Source: a virus. Taken from it: a stretch of 33,062 nucleotides of DNA. How positions within the stretch are numbered: the first letter of the stretch is position 1; each line of letters begins with the position of its first letter. The translations under genes and the position numbers were made by a program. Shown piece by piece: positions 17,848-25,908 of the stretch. The notes under the pieces are model-generated. The model was given only the letters and a program-made list of their open reading frames with translations. It ran no database searches and was not told the DNA's origin. Location: IMG/VR virus record IMGVR_UViG_3300032331_003484, positions 1 through 33,062 of that record, one strand, 5' to 3'.

Positions 17848-18969
17848 ATGAATTGGAATATTGAAACATCTTTATCTATAAAATATGAAATAAAAAATTC
17901 ATCTGATATATTATCAACAAATAATAAAGATTTATTAAATTATATTTCAAAAAGAGTATTAGTTGTTATAGACGAGGAAGTTAATAAATTATACTATAAT
18001 AAAATTAATTCTTTTTTTAAATATAATAATATTGAAACTCGTATTGTACTTTTAAAAGGTACAGAAATAGAAAAAAATTTAGATAATTTACTTTTACTTT
18101 TAGAAGAAATAGAAAATTTTGGAGTAGATAGAAAAAACGAACCTATTGTTAGTATAGGAGGAGGAGTTATTTTAGATATAGTTGGATTAGCTGCGACTCT
18201 ATATCGTCGTGGAGTTCCCTATATTAGAATACCTACAACATTATTAGGTATTGTAGATGTAAGTGTAGCGGCAAAAACCGGTATAAATTTCTTAACAAGA
18301 AGAAATAGATTAGGATCCTATTATCCTCCAATAGTGTGTTTTTTAGATAAAACATTCCTTCAAACTCTAGATCATAAAGAAATAAGTTCAGGAATGGGTG
18401 AGATTTTAAAGATGGCTGTAATTAAGGATTACTCGTTATTTTCGATAATAGAACAACACTCAAAAAAACTATTCCAAACAAAATTTAACTCAGAGTATGC
18501 TGACGAAGTAATAGATAAATCAGTACAGGGAATGATTGAAGAATTACAAGATAATCTGTGGGAGAAGAACTTAGAAAGATGTGTTGATTATGGACATTCC
18601 TTTAGTCCGATTATTGAAATGAAATCTTTAGTAGACCCTAATATACCCGAATTATTACATGGCCAAGCAGTAACCTTAGATGTTATATTCTCAGCAATCT
18701 TGTCCTATAATAGGAATTATCTAAGTTTAGAAGATGTAAAAAGAATAATAAACACAGCAAAAGATATGAATTTACCAGTATATCATATTTCCTTTACTGA
18801 TCCCTTGCTGTTATATGAATCCTTACAAGACACAACAAAGCATAGAAACGGTAATCAGAATCTACCAATACCTATAGAAATTGGAAAATATACCTTTATT
18901 AATAATGTTACGTATGAAGAGATTTCTGAGATTGCTAGAATTTATAAAGAACTTACTTATGAAAAATAA
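17848..18969 (+). CDS. Sugar-phosphate cyclase, 2-epi-5-epi-valiolone synthase-like
   Basis: NAD- and metal-dependent cyclase of the dehydroquinate synthase superfamily, 373 residues. The NAD-binding segment is GGGVILDIVG at 104-113 and the core is IPTTLLGIVDVSVAAKTGINF. Metal ligands E185, H250 and H271 are in place. Two signatures favour a sedoheptulose-7-phosphate cyclase over dehydroquinate synthase: RNRLGSYYPP (152-161), and DYGHSFSP at 247-254 where dehydroquinate synthases have GHTFGH. No other shikimate-pathway gene is nearby; instead it overlaps an SDR and is near a nucleotidyltransferase. Superfamily is secure; the exact product needs an assay or a tree. Confidence 0.82.
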   Translation: MNWNIETSLSIKYEIKNSSDILSTNNKDLLNYISKRVLVVIDEEVNKLYYNKINSFFKYNNIETRIVLLKGTEIEKNLDNLLLLLEEIENFGVDRKNEPIVSIGGGVILDIVGLAATLYRRGVPYIRIPTTLLGIVDVSVAAKTGINFLTRRNRLGSYYPPIVCFLDKTFLQTLDHKEISSGMGEILKMAVIKDYSLFSIIEQHSKKLFQTKFNSEYADEVIDKSVQGMIEELQDNLWEKNLERCVDYGHSFSPIIEMKSLVDPNIPELLHGQAVTLDVIFSAILSYNRNYLSLEDVKRIINTAKDMNLPVYHISFTDPLLLYESLQDTTKHRNGNQNLPIPIEIGKYTFINNVTYEEISEIARIYKELTYEK

Positions 18970-19642
18970 AACTATAGTTATTACAGGAGTTACGGGTGGT
19001 GTTGGTAAAGTTGTCGCTAAGATGTTTATAGATAGAAAATGGAATGTAATAGGTCTTAGTCGAAACAGTCAATCGCTAATAGATATAGACAGTATATTTG
19101 GTAAACCAAATTTTAAAGCCATAGATATTGATATGAGTAATCAATACTCAGTTATTGATGCTTTTGATAGAATTGAGCAGATTGATGTATTAATAAATAA
19201 CGCAGCCACCTTTATTACAAAGCCTTTTGTAGAGTCTACACCAGAGGATATAAATAGAATTATAGATATAAACTTAAAAGGTTATATGTTTTGTACTTTA
19301 AACGCTATTAAGAAAATTAAAAAAGGAAGGATCATAAATATATGTTCAGTCTCTGGATTACATGGAATTAAAAATCAAGCTATATATAGCTCTTCTAAGT
19401 TTGGAGTTGCAGGATTTACAGAAGCAGTTGCTCAAGAGCTAATTAATAATATTTTATTCACAACCATATACCCAGGTGGGATTAATACCCCTTTATGGAA
19501 TACTAATAATCCATATAATGGAAATATAAAAGAACTACTAAACCCTAAAGACATAGCAAATACAATAAAATATATAGTTGAACTTCCAGATAACGTTATT
19601 GTAAAAGATATTACAATATTTCCTAAAAACGAATGGCACTAA
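18959..19642 (+). CDS. Classical short-chain dehydrogenase/reductase
   Basis: NAD(P)-dependent oxidoreductase of 227 residues. TGVTGGVG (9-16) is the cofactor glycine motif, NNAA (80-83) the structural motif, S130 in ICSVSG, and Y143-x3-K147 the catalytic pair. The ATG at 18959, overlapping the cyclase gene by 11 bases, places the glycine motif at the usual distance; an upstream in-frame ATG at 18881 lies deep inside the cyclase gene and is unlikely. Tight overlap implies it acts on the cyclase product or a close derivative (inference). Confidence 0.88.
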   Translation: MKNKTIVITGVTGGVGKVVAKMFIDRKWNVIGLSRNSQSLIDIDSIFGKPNFKAIDIDMSNQYSVIDAFDRIEQIDVLINNAATFITKPFVESTPEDINRIIDINLKGYMFCTLNAIKKIKKGRIINICSVSGLHGIKNQAIYSSSKFGVAGFTEAVAQELINNILFTTIYPGGINTPLWNTNNPYNGNIKELLNPKDIANTIKYIVELPDNVIVKDITIFPKNEWH

Positions 19643-19655
19643 AAAGTAATAAATT

Positions 19656-20363
19656 ATGAATTTAATATTAACAATGGCGGGTAAATATAGTAGGTTTACT
19701 AAAGAGGGATATAAAATCCCAAAATATTTATTACCTTGGGGAAATCATACTATTCTTTCAGAAATTTTAAAAAATTTTACAAAAGAATATCAATTTAAAA
19801 ATATTTACTTAATAGTTAATGAAAATGATAAAAACTTTTTTCCTCATTTAAATAAAATACAAGAATATTATAATATATCAAAAAATAATTTAGTAATTAT
19901 TTCTGATACAAAAGGTCAGGCTGAAACGGCTAATATTGGTATTTCTAAAATAGAATTGGTATCTAAAGTAGAAGGTCCTATCTTATTTCATAATATTGAT
20001 ACAATATTATATAATAGGAATTTTAAAAATATAGAAACATCTTTATTAAAAAATGATGGTTTTATTGATTTATTTAAAGCTAATAACCATGAATATAGTT
20101 ATGTACTATTAAATAATAATTATATTAAAGAAATATCAGAAAAAATATTAATATCTAATTTAGCAACATCAGGAATGTATGGGTTTTCATCAATTGATAT
20201 ATTTAAAAAATATTATAGTAATAATAATTTTATAAGTGAAATATATAAAGGTATGATAAAAGATAAACTAAATATAATAACAGATACTATATATGCTGAA
20301 AATGAAACTTTAGTATTAGGTACTCCTTTTGAATATTTTAATTTAACTAATTTAAATTTATAA
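19656..20363 (+). CDS. Sugar-phosphate nucleotidyltransferase-like protein
   Basis: 235 residues with the nucleotidyltransferase N-terminus LILTMAGKYSRFTKEGYKIPKYLLPW, which corresponds to the L-x-A-G-x-G-x-R...PK signature. The internal HNIDTIL fits the metal-binding Asp strand. It would activate a sugar- or cyclitol-1-phosphate to an NDP form. It follows the SDR by 13 bases. The tail of the domain is short compared with RmlA-like enzymes (about 290), suggesting a minimal MobA/IspD-size enzyme. Base composition is notably more AT-rich than that of the preceding two genes. Confidence 0.78.
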   Translation: MNLILTMAGKYSRFTKEGYKIPKYLLPWGNHTILSEILKNFTKEYQFKNIYLIVNENDKNFFPHLNKIQEYYNISKNNLVIISDTKGQAETANIGISKIELVSKVEGPILFHNIDTILYNRNFKNIETSLLKNDGFIDLFKANNHEYSYVLLNNNYIKEISEKILISNLATSGMYGFSSIDIFKKYYSNNNFISEIYKGMIKDKLNIITDTIYAENETLVLGTPFEYFNLTNLNL

Positions 20364-20364
20364 A

Positions 20365-21474
20365 ATGATATTATTATATAATATTTATTTAGATAAAGGA
20401 ATAAGAAATCCTGGAGTATACTATAGAGGAAATTACAATAACTATAGTAATATAGATATTTTTAAATATACTTTAGCTAGTGTAGTTGATATATATCCCT
20501 GGAGTAAAGTTATTATAAATGTTGTCTTACATCCCGAGTTTGAAAATGAAAAAATAAACTTATTTGAATATATAACAGATCTTTTTCAAAAACATAATTT
20601 AATTTTAAATAATTATAGATGTGAAAGACAAGATGATTGGAAAAAATTATATGATTTATTAGATAATGATTTAATATATTTTTGCTGTAACCATGATCAT
20701 GTTTTTATAGATAGTAATATAGATAATTTTAAAAAAACAGTAGAAGAATTTAAAATTAAATTATCAAATAGAGAAGCTTCTCTTTATTTTAGTCATTGGC
20801 CTGAGGTTAATAATGTTTTTCTTAATCAAGAACCCTTTTATAATTATTTTACATCTAATGGAGATTGTATTTTAGAAGAAAATTTTGCTCATACAATAAG
20901 TAATTGTTTTGATAGTGCTCAAATTATAACTAAAAATTTATATTATAAATGGTGGTTTACAGGAGATTTTAATTATCTTTTTCTTCCAAGGCCAGATTAT
21001 TTTAATGCTTTTTTACCAAATCCAATTCAAAAACTTCAAGCCGTTCCTTATAAAGAATATTTTAGACATTTTGATGGATATGCTCATTTACATAGTGATG
21101 AAAATAATAAAAAACAATCTTCAAATATATGTCCTCCTTTATTTATTCCTTCTGGTTTTTTTGAAGATAATATAAAATTGAAAATAGGATATAATGATAA
21201 TGATCAAAATTATGTAAATATCAATTTATCTAAAGAAAATTATACCGTTATAGATAATGATGGCACTGATATGAAATGTTATTTAGATGAAATTCCTTAC
21301 TTTTGGAAAAAAAGAATATCTAAGATAGATAAAAATTTTTCTTACGATGAACGTAAATATAGTAATAATAGAAATAATTCTATAATTTCTCCTTTAACTT
21401 GTGGGTTATTTCATAGAAGTTTTTCTAATAATTCCGTATTAAATAATATTAAAAAAAATTATAACATAAATTAA
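20365..21474 (+). CDS. Putative glycosyltransferase-like protein (369 aa)
   Basis: Not firmly recognised. It starts one base after the nucleotidyltransferase stop. The N-terminal 130 residues look like a GT-A half: ILLYNIYLDKG, SKVIINVVLH, and LIYFCCNHDHVFID where the HDH could replace DxD. The middle is aromatic-rich (YYKWWFTGDFNYLF) and the C-terminus is basic and Asn-rich. No membrane segment. The location among sugar-nucleotide genes supports a transferase role, but this is inference. Confidence 0.5.
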   Translation: MILLYNIYLDKGIRNPGVYYRGNYNNYSNIDIFKYTLASVVDIYPWSKVIINVVLHPEFENEKINLFEYITDLFQKHNLILNNYRCERQDDWKKLYDLLDNDLIYFCCNHDHVFIDSNIDNFKKTVEEFKIKLSNREASLYFSHWPEVNNVFLNQEPFYNYFTSNGDCILEENFAHTISNCFDSAQIITKNLYYKWWFTGDFNYLFLPRPDYFNAFLPNPIQKLQAVPYKEYFRHFDGYAHLHSDENNKKQSSNICPPLFIPSGFFEDNIKLKIGYNDNDQNYVNINLSKENYTVIDNDGTDMKCYLDEIPYFWKKRISKIDKNFSYDERKYSNNRNNSIISPLTCGLFHRSFSNNSVLNNIKKNYNIN

Positions 21475-21493
21475 CAATTAAAAACAAAAAATA

Positions 21494-22066
21494 ATGGCAT
21501 TAACAAACACTTATGGGAAGTATGCATTAGATGATACTTTCTTAAAATCAAAATTTCATGAAATAATCAATCAGTACGGAATTACTACGGTAATTGAAAC
21601 AGGAATTCATGAAGGAAGATCTACTTTAGAATTATCTTATATGGTAGATAAAGTTATAGGAATTGAAATTTTACAAGAAGCAGTAGATGTTACTAAACAA
21701 CGATTAGATGAATATGGCCGTACTAATGTAGATTTGTATGTAGGAAATTCTCCTATTATTTTAAATCAAATTATGTCCACTTTAGAAGCAGATAAATGTA
21801 TTTTTTTCTTAGATGCCCATTGGGAAAATTATTGGCCTATTAATGATGAAATTAAAACAATTACTAAAAATAAAGGAATTATTGTAGTACATGATTTTGT
21901 TGTTCCTGGTCATCCTGAATTAGGATTTGATTCTTATCATAATCAACCATTTACATACGAATTCATCCAACAATCATTAACAGAATGGAGTTCTACTCAT
22001 AGAGTAGAATATAATTCTCAAGCTAATGGTAGTTGTAGAGGAGTTGGATTTATATATAGTAATTAA
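21494..22066 (+). CDS. Class I SAM-dependent methyltransferase-like protein
   Basis: 190 residues with a Rossmann methyltransferase pattern. TVIETGIHEGRST near 31-43 is the SAM motif I (ExGxxxGxST). VIGIEI is the acidic strand 2, and CIFFLDAHW is the motif following strand 4. VVHDFVVPG then resembles FkbM/cephalosporin-hydroxylase-like methyltransferases. Probably O-methylates a sugar or related small molecule in the island; it would yield S-adenosylhomocysteine, a substrate for the nucleosidase encoded at 28054. Confidence 0.7.
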   Translation: MALTNTYGKYALDDTFLKSKFHEIINQYGITTVIETGIHEGRSTLELSYMVDKVIGIEILQEAVDVTKQRLDEYGRTNVDLYVGNSPIILNQIMSTLEADKCIFFLDAHWENYWPINDEIKTITKNKGIIVVHDFVVPGHPELGFDSYHNQPFTYEFIQQSLTEWSSTHRVEYNSQANGSCRGVGFIYSN

Positions 22067-22076
22067 AATTTTAAAC

Positions 22077-22931
22077 ATGAACACCCCAGAATTAAAAATT
22101 TCTTCTTTAATACCTAATATTAACATTCATACTTATTTAGATTCAAATATTAGAAAAAATACAACTTTAGAAATTAATAAAATAGTAAATACTTGTATTT
22201 CTCCTGTAGAAAATATTCATAAAATTGAAGATGAAATAAAATTAAAAACAGAAGGATATATAACATTTGATAATTTTTTATCTCAAAAAGAAGTTGAAGA
22301 AATAAAAAACACATTAATTGAACAGGAAGGATATAATACCCATGTTCCTAAATATAGTGATCAAGTTTTAAGAAAACTAACTCCTGATTATGGATTTAAT
22401 ACTTTAAGTTATCCACCAACTTCTTTGTTAAATATGCCAATAATCTTAAATAAAATAGTTGATCCTTATATATTATCTTTATCTCAAGCTTATTTAGGAT
22501 GTTTTCCAACATTATACTCATTAAATTCATGGTGGCATATATATAAAGGACAAATATACGGAACTCAAAATAATCATAGAGATCATGATGATTTTAGATT
22601 TTTAGCATTATTTATTTATTTAACTGATGTAGATGAAACAACAGGTCCTCATGTTTTCTATCCCGGAACTCAAGATGGTTCTGAATCTGATAAATCAATT
22701 GTTATAACAGGTAAAGCAGGTACAGCGATTTTAGCAGATACCTTTGCTATACATCGTGGTCAACCTTTACAACAAGGATCAAGATTAGTATGTTGGTGGA
22801 GATATGGACTAAATATCAATGCTATGCATTATCATGATGGTAATGATAATTTTAAATCATCTAAAGAAAATATATTTTCTAATATACCTAATACTCTTCA
22901 TAATGAATACTTATTTAGAGCTTTTTATTAA
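22077..22931 (+). CDS. Phytanoyl-CoA dioxygenase-like (2-oxoglutarate/Fe(II)) enzyme
   Basis: 284 residues from ATG 22077; an in-frame ATG at 22026 lies inside the methyltransferase gene and adds a non-conserved leader. PhyH-type features: YITFDNFLSQKEVEEIK near 61-77, NNHRDHDDF with H167-x-D169 as iron ligands, FIYLTDVDETTGPHVFYPGT, the distal ligand H226 in FAIHRGQP, and R236 for 2-oxoglutarate. Predicted to hydroxylate or otherwise oxidise a sugar or glycan intermediate. Phage members of this family are common in glycan clusters; substrate unknown. Confidence 0.82.
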   Translation: MNTPELKISSLIPNINIHTYLDSNIRKNTTLEINKIVNTCISPVENIHKIEDEIKLKTEGYITFDNFLSQKEVEEIKNTLIEQEGYNTHVPKYSDQVLRKLTPDYGFNTLSYPPTSLLNMPIILNKIVDPYILSLSQAYLGCFPTLYSLNSWWHIYKGQIYGTQNNHRDHDDFRFLALFIYLTDVDETTGPHVFYPGTQDGSESDKSIVITGKAGTAILADTFAIHRGQPLQQGSRLVCWWRYGLNINAMHYHDGNDNFKSSKENIFSNIPNTLHNEYLFRAFY

Positions 22932-22934
22932 AAA

Positions 22935-22966
22935 TTTGGAAAATTAAACTTTTTTAATTATATTAT
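22935..22966 (+). promoter_or_regulatory. Bacteroidota-type promoter inside the glycan island
   Basis: TTTG at 22935-22938, a 20-base spacer, then TATATTAT at 22959-22966. The first ATG of the next gene is 6 bases past the -7 box, the same geometry as before the sliding clamp. Motif-based only; the -7 box departs from consensus in its last two bases. Confidence 0.45.
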
Positions 22967-22971
22967 ATATT

Positions 22972-23019
22972 ATGGATAAAGAAAAATTAGTTACAATGAA
23001 TAAAGAAAAATTAGTTACA
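22972..23019 (+). repeat. Two tandem 24-bp copies carrying two start codons
   Basis: 22972-22995 and 22996-23019 differ at one position and each encodes M-(D/N)-KEKLVT. The duplication gives the glycosyltransferase gene two equivalent in-frame start codons. Confidence 0.9.
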
Positions 23020-23805
23020 ATTATATTCCCATCACGAGGAAGATATGATTTAGTTAAAAAATTATTATTATCAATAGAAGAAAAAACTTATAATAAAGAT
23101 TGGATTGAAGTTATTTCTATTTGTGATCATGATGATAAAGAAACACTGAATTTATTTCATGAGATGTCTTCTCAAATCACATATGATTTTAAATTCATAA
23201 GTAGAAAACAAAAAGAAGAATTAGATTTACCTAATGATTATTATGACTTAGGTTTAAAATTAGCTTCTGATTCTTATTTTACTTGGATATTAGGAAATGA
23301 TTGTGAAGTAAGTATAGATAATTGGGATGATAATTTACATCAAGCTTTGTCTCACTCCTACTCAGAAATTTTTCCTGAAATAGAAGAAAATAAAAGATAT
23401 TTTTATTTCAAAATAAATGACGATACCCATTGGAATGAAAAAGGAGAAATATTAAATCCATATGGTGATGAAAGTTGTTGTTTTCCTATACTTTCTTCTA
23501 ATTATTGTAAAGATTTAGGTGAATTTTATCCTAAAGAAATACCAACATGGGGTGGAGATACATGTTTATTTAATTTTGTAAAAAATTCAAATAAATTTGA
23601 TATTATAGATGCTATTGAAATTATAGGAATTAAACATTATAGCATGCATAACAAAAGGATGGAACAAGATGAAATTTCTAAAAAAGTACAAGATAAACAT
23701 ATTCGAAATAGAGTACATAATACAGATGGATCATCTTATGACCCATGGATGGTAAATTTTAAAACAATAATAGATAAAAGAAAAAAATTTTTATGGAAAC
23801 CTTAA
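22972..23805 (+). CDS. GT-A glycosyltransferase (GT2-like)
   Basis: 277 residues from the first ATG, or 269 from ATG 22996 in the second repeat copy. After the duplicated MxKEKLVT comes a GT2-type N-terminus, IIFPSRGRYDLVKKLLLSIEE, then WIEVISICDHDD and a donor-site segment FTWILGNDCEV. The acceptor side has PTWGGDTCLFNF and a C-terminal WMVNFKTIIDKRKKF. The upstream promoter-like box is so close to the first ATG that the second start may be the one used. It overlaps the next gene by 13 bases. Confidence 0.78.
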   Translation: MDKEKLVTMNKEKLVTIIFPSRGRYDLVKKLLLSIEEKTYNKDWIEVISICDHDDKETLNLFHEMSSQITYDFKFISRKQKEELDLPNDYYDLGLKLASDSYFTWILGNDCEVSIDNWDDNLHQALSHSYSEIFPEIEENKRYFYFKINDDTHWNEKGEILNPYGDESCCFPILSSNYCKDLGEFYPKEIPTWGGDTCLFNFVKNSNKFDIIDAIEIIGIKHYSMHNKRMEQDEISKKVQDKHIRNRVHNTDGSSYDPWMVNFKTIIDKRKKFLWKP

Positions 23806-24398
23806 AAAAAGAACAATTAATATCATTTGAAGAAGATATAGCAGACTGTTTTAATAATGCTATGATTAAAGCTCCAGTTCATTTATATTATGGAAATGAA
23901 GACCAAATGATTAATATATTTAAACAAGTACAACCAGAAGACTGGATATTTTGTACCTGGAGATCTCATTATCAGTGTTTGCTTAAAGGTGTACCACCCG
24001 AACAAGTTAAACAAGATATTTTAGATGGCAAATCAATTACTCTATGTTATCCTGAATATAATATTTATTCATCTGCTATAGTAACAGGTAATATTCCTAT
24101 TGCAACTGGTGTAGCGTTAGATATTAAACGTAAGGGAGGTACTAATCATATTTGGTGTTTTGTAGGTGATATGACATCTGAAACAGGTACTTTTTTTGAG
24201 AATTGGAAATACGCTGTTAATTTTGATTTACCCATCACATATGTTATTGAAGATAATGGAAAATCAGTTTGTACAGAAACAAAAAAGACATGGAATGTAG
24301 ATGAATTATTTTTTGCTAAAGAAACAAGAAAAATAATTTACTATCAATACGAAACAAAATACCCACATGCTGGGGCAGGTAAACGAATTCAATTTTAA
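23793..24398 (+). CDS. Thiamine-diphosphate enzyme, E1-alpha-like (short)
   Basis: 201 residues resembling the first two-thirds of 2-oxoacid dehydrogenase E1-alpha. HLYYGNEDQMINIFKQV matches the E1-alpha HLSIGQEA region, then DWIFCTWRSHYQCLLKGV and a thiamine-diphosphate/Mg motif starting GDMTSETG and ending IEDNG (usual form GDG...NN). It stops soon after this motif, whereas E1-alpha proteins usually run to 320-400 residues. The partner beta-like gene starts 4 bases downstream. Likely performs a two-carbon or acyl transfer or decarboxylation in sugar synthesis; no E2/E3 is encoded here. Confidence 0.75.
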   Translation: METLKKEQLISFEEDIADCFNNAMIKAPVHLYYGNEDQMINIFKQVQPEDWIFCTWRSHYQCLLKGVPPEQVKQDILDGKSITLCYPEYNIYSSAIVTGNIPIATGVALDIKRKGGTNHIWCFVGDMTSETGTFFENWKYAVNFDLPITYVIEDNGKSVCTETKKTWNVDELFFAKETRKIIYYQYETKYPHAGAGKRIQF

Positions 24399-24402
24399 AA
24401 AT

Positions 24403-24939
24403 ATGAAATACTTTGACGAATTAAAACGATCAATGGACTGGTTAAATGAAAAATCAGACACATTATTCTTAGGACAAGCAGTAGAATATGCTGGTACAGC
24501 AATGACTAATACTCTTAAAGATGTAAATAAAAATAAATTGCTGGAAATGCCTGTAAATGAAGACATGCAAATGGGTATGACTATAGGAATGGCATTAAAT
24601 GGTACTATACCTATTTCAATATATCCAAGATGGAATTTTTTACTATTAGCAGCTAATCAAGTAATTAATCATTTAGATAAAATTAAAATTATGTCTGATG
24701 GTGGATATACACCTAAAGTAATTATTAGAACGTCTATTGGAGCTCAACGCCCTCTTCATCCACAACATCAACATATAGCTGATTTCACATCAGGATTTAA
24801 GGCAATGTGCGACTGGGTTGATATTATTAGGTTAGATGAACCTCATCAAATATTTGAATCATTTAAATACGCTTACGAAAGAACAGATAATCGCCCTACT
24901 ATTTTAGTAGAATGGGGTGATTATTATGGAGAAAAATAA
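24403..24939 (+). CDS. Thiamine-diphosphate enzyme, E1-beta/transketolase pyrimidine domain only
   Basis: 178 residues from ATG 24403 (AAAAAT-ATG context); an in-frame ATG at 24367 lies inside the alpha gene and is unlikely. It matches the pyrimidine-binding domain of E1-beta: LGQAVEYAGTAM, LEMPVNEDMQMGMTIGMAL (containing the Glu that activates thiamine diphosphate), ISIYPRWNFLLLAANQ and HPQHQHIADF. The C-terminal transketolase domain present in typical E1-beta (about 330 residues) is absent. With the upstream gene it forms a minimal two-subunit enzyme. Confidence 0.78.
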   Translation: MKYFDELKRSMDWLNEKSDTLFLGQAVEYAGTAMTNTLKDVNKNKLLEMPVNEDMQMGMTIGMALNGTIPISIYPRWNFLLLAANQVINHLDKIKIMSDGGYTPKVIIRTSIGAQRPLHPQHQHIADFTSGFKAMCDWVDIIRLDEPHQIFESFKYAYERTDNRPTILVEWGDYYGEK

Positions 24940-24948
24940 ATATAAATT

Positions 24949-25908
24949 ATGATTACAGTAAAAGCCCCCTTTAGAATATCATTATTTGGTGGATCAACAG
25001 ATTATAAAGGATTTTATGAAAAATATGGATCTTTTATGATAGGTACTCCTATTAATAAATATTGTTATATATCAATGAGAAATAGACCTAAAATATTATC
25101 TAATCAATATCTATGTACTTATTCTAAATATGAATTAGTTGACTCAATAAATGATTTTAAAAATCCATTAATTAGAGAAACACTAAAATATCATGATATA
25201 GATAGACCTATAGAATTATCCTCAACATCTGATATTCCTTCTAGAACAGGATTAGGAGGATCTTCTTCATATTGTATAGCATTATCTTATTTAATAAAAA
25301 AAATCAAAGAAGAAAACATTAATAAAAAAGATATTATTGACTCTGCTATTAAAATTGAAAGAGAAATTTTAAAGGAAAGTGGAGGCATCCAGGATCAAAT
25401 ATGGCCATTTGCTAAAGGATTTTCATCTATTGAAATAAAGAAAGATGGAAGTTATTATATTAAACCTCTCCCAATTACAGAAGAATTTGAACAGACTTTA
25501 CAAGATTCGATGGTTCTAATTTATACTGAAGCACAAAGAGATAATAATATTATAGCTAAGTCTCATGAGGATGATATTAATAATAAATATCAAATACTAG
25601 AAACTGCTAAACAATCATATAAATTATTTGAGTGTGAAGATTTAAAAGGTATTGGAGAATTAGTATATGAAAGTTGGTTAAGCAAAGAAAAGATCTCACC
25701 TTATATATCAAATGGTAAGATAAAAGTTATCATTGATGATGTAATAAATATGGGAGCTTATGGAGCTAAATTATTAGGTAGTGGTGGATGTGGATTCGTA
25801 TTAGCAATATGTAACCCAATAGTTAAAAAGAATATAATAGAAAAATATAAAGAAAGTGTATTAGATTTTAAAATTGATAAAACAGGAGTAACAACGATAT
25901 ATGAATAA
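24949..25908 (+). CDS. hddA: GHMP kinase, D-glycero-D-manno-heptose 7-phosphate kinase-like
   Basis: 319 residues. The N-terminus KAPFRISLFGGSTDYKGFYE is characteristic of HddA-type sugar kinases. The ATP loop DIPSRTGLGGSSS is at 95-107, and the C-terminal GHMP motif KLLGSGGCGFVLA at 274-286. HddA phosphorylates the anomeric position of heptose 7-phosphate in GDP-heptose synthesis. A gmhA-like gene at 29549 supports a heptose pathway, although fucose- or other sugar-1-kinase activity is possible. First gene of a chain of overlapping genes reaching 28605. Confidence 0.82.
   Translation: MITVKAPFRISLFGGSTDYKGFYEKYGSFMIGTPINKYCYISMRNRPKILSNQYLCTYSKYELVDSINDFKNPLIRETLKYHDIDRPIELSSTSDIPSRTGLGGSSSYCIALSYLIKKIKEENINKKDIIDSAIKIEREILKESGGIQDQIWPFAKGFSSIEIKKDGSYYIKPLPITEEFEQTLQDSMVLIYTEAQRDNNIIAKSHEDDINNKYQILETAKQSYKLFECEDLKGIGELVYESWLSKEKISPYISNGKIKVIIDDVINMGAYGAKLLGSGGCGFVLAICNPIVKKNIIEKYKESVLDFKIDKTGVTTIYE

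Noticed and set aside
17848-18969. Cyclase as an ordinary shikimate-pathway dehydroquinate synthase
   Set aside because: It lacks the GHTFGH signature, has EEVS-type segments and no other aromatic-pathway gene is nearby. Not fully excluded without a tree.
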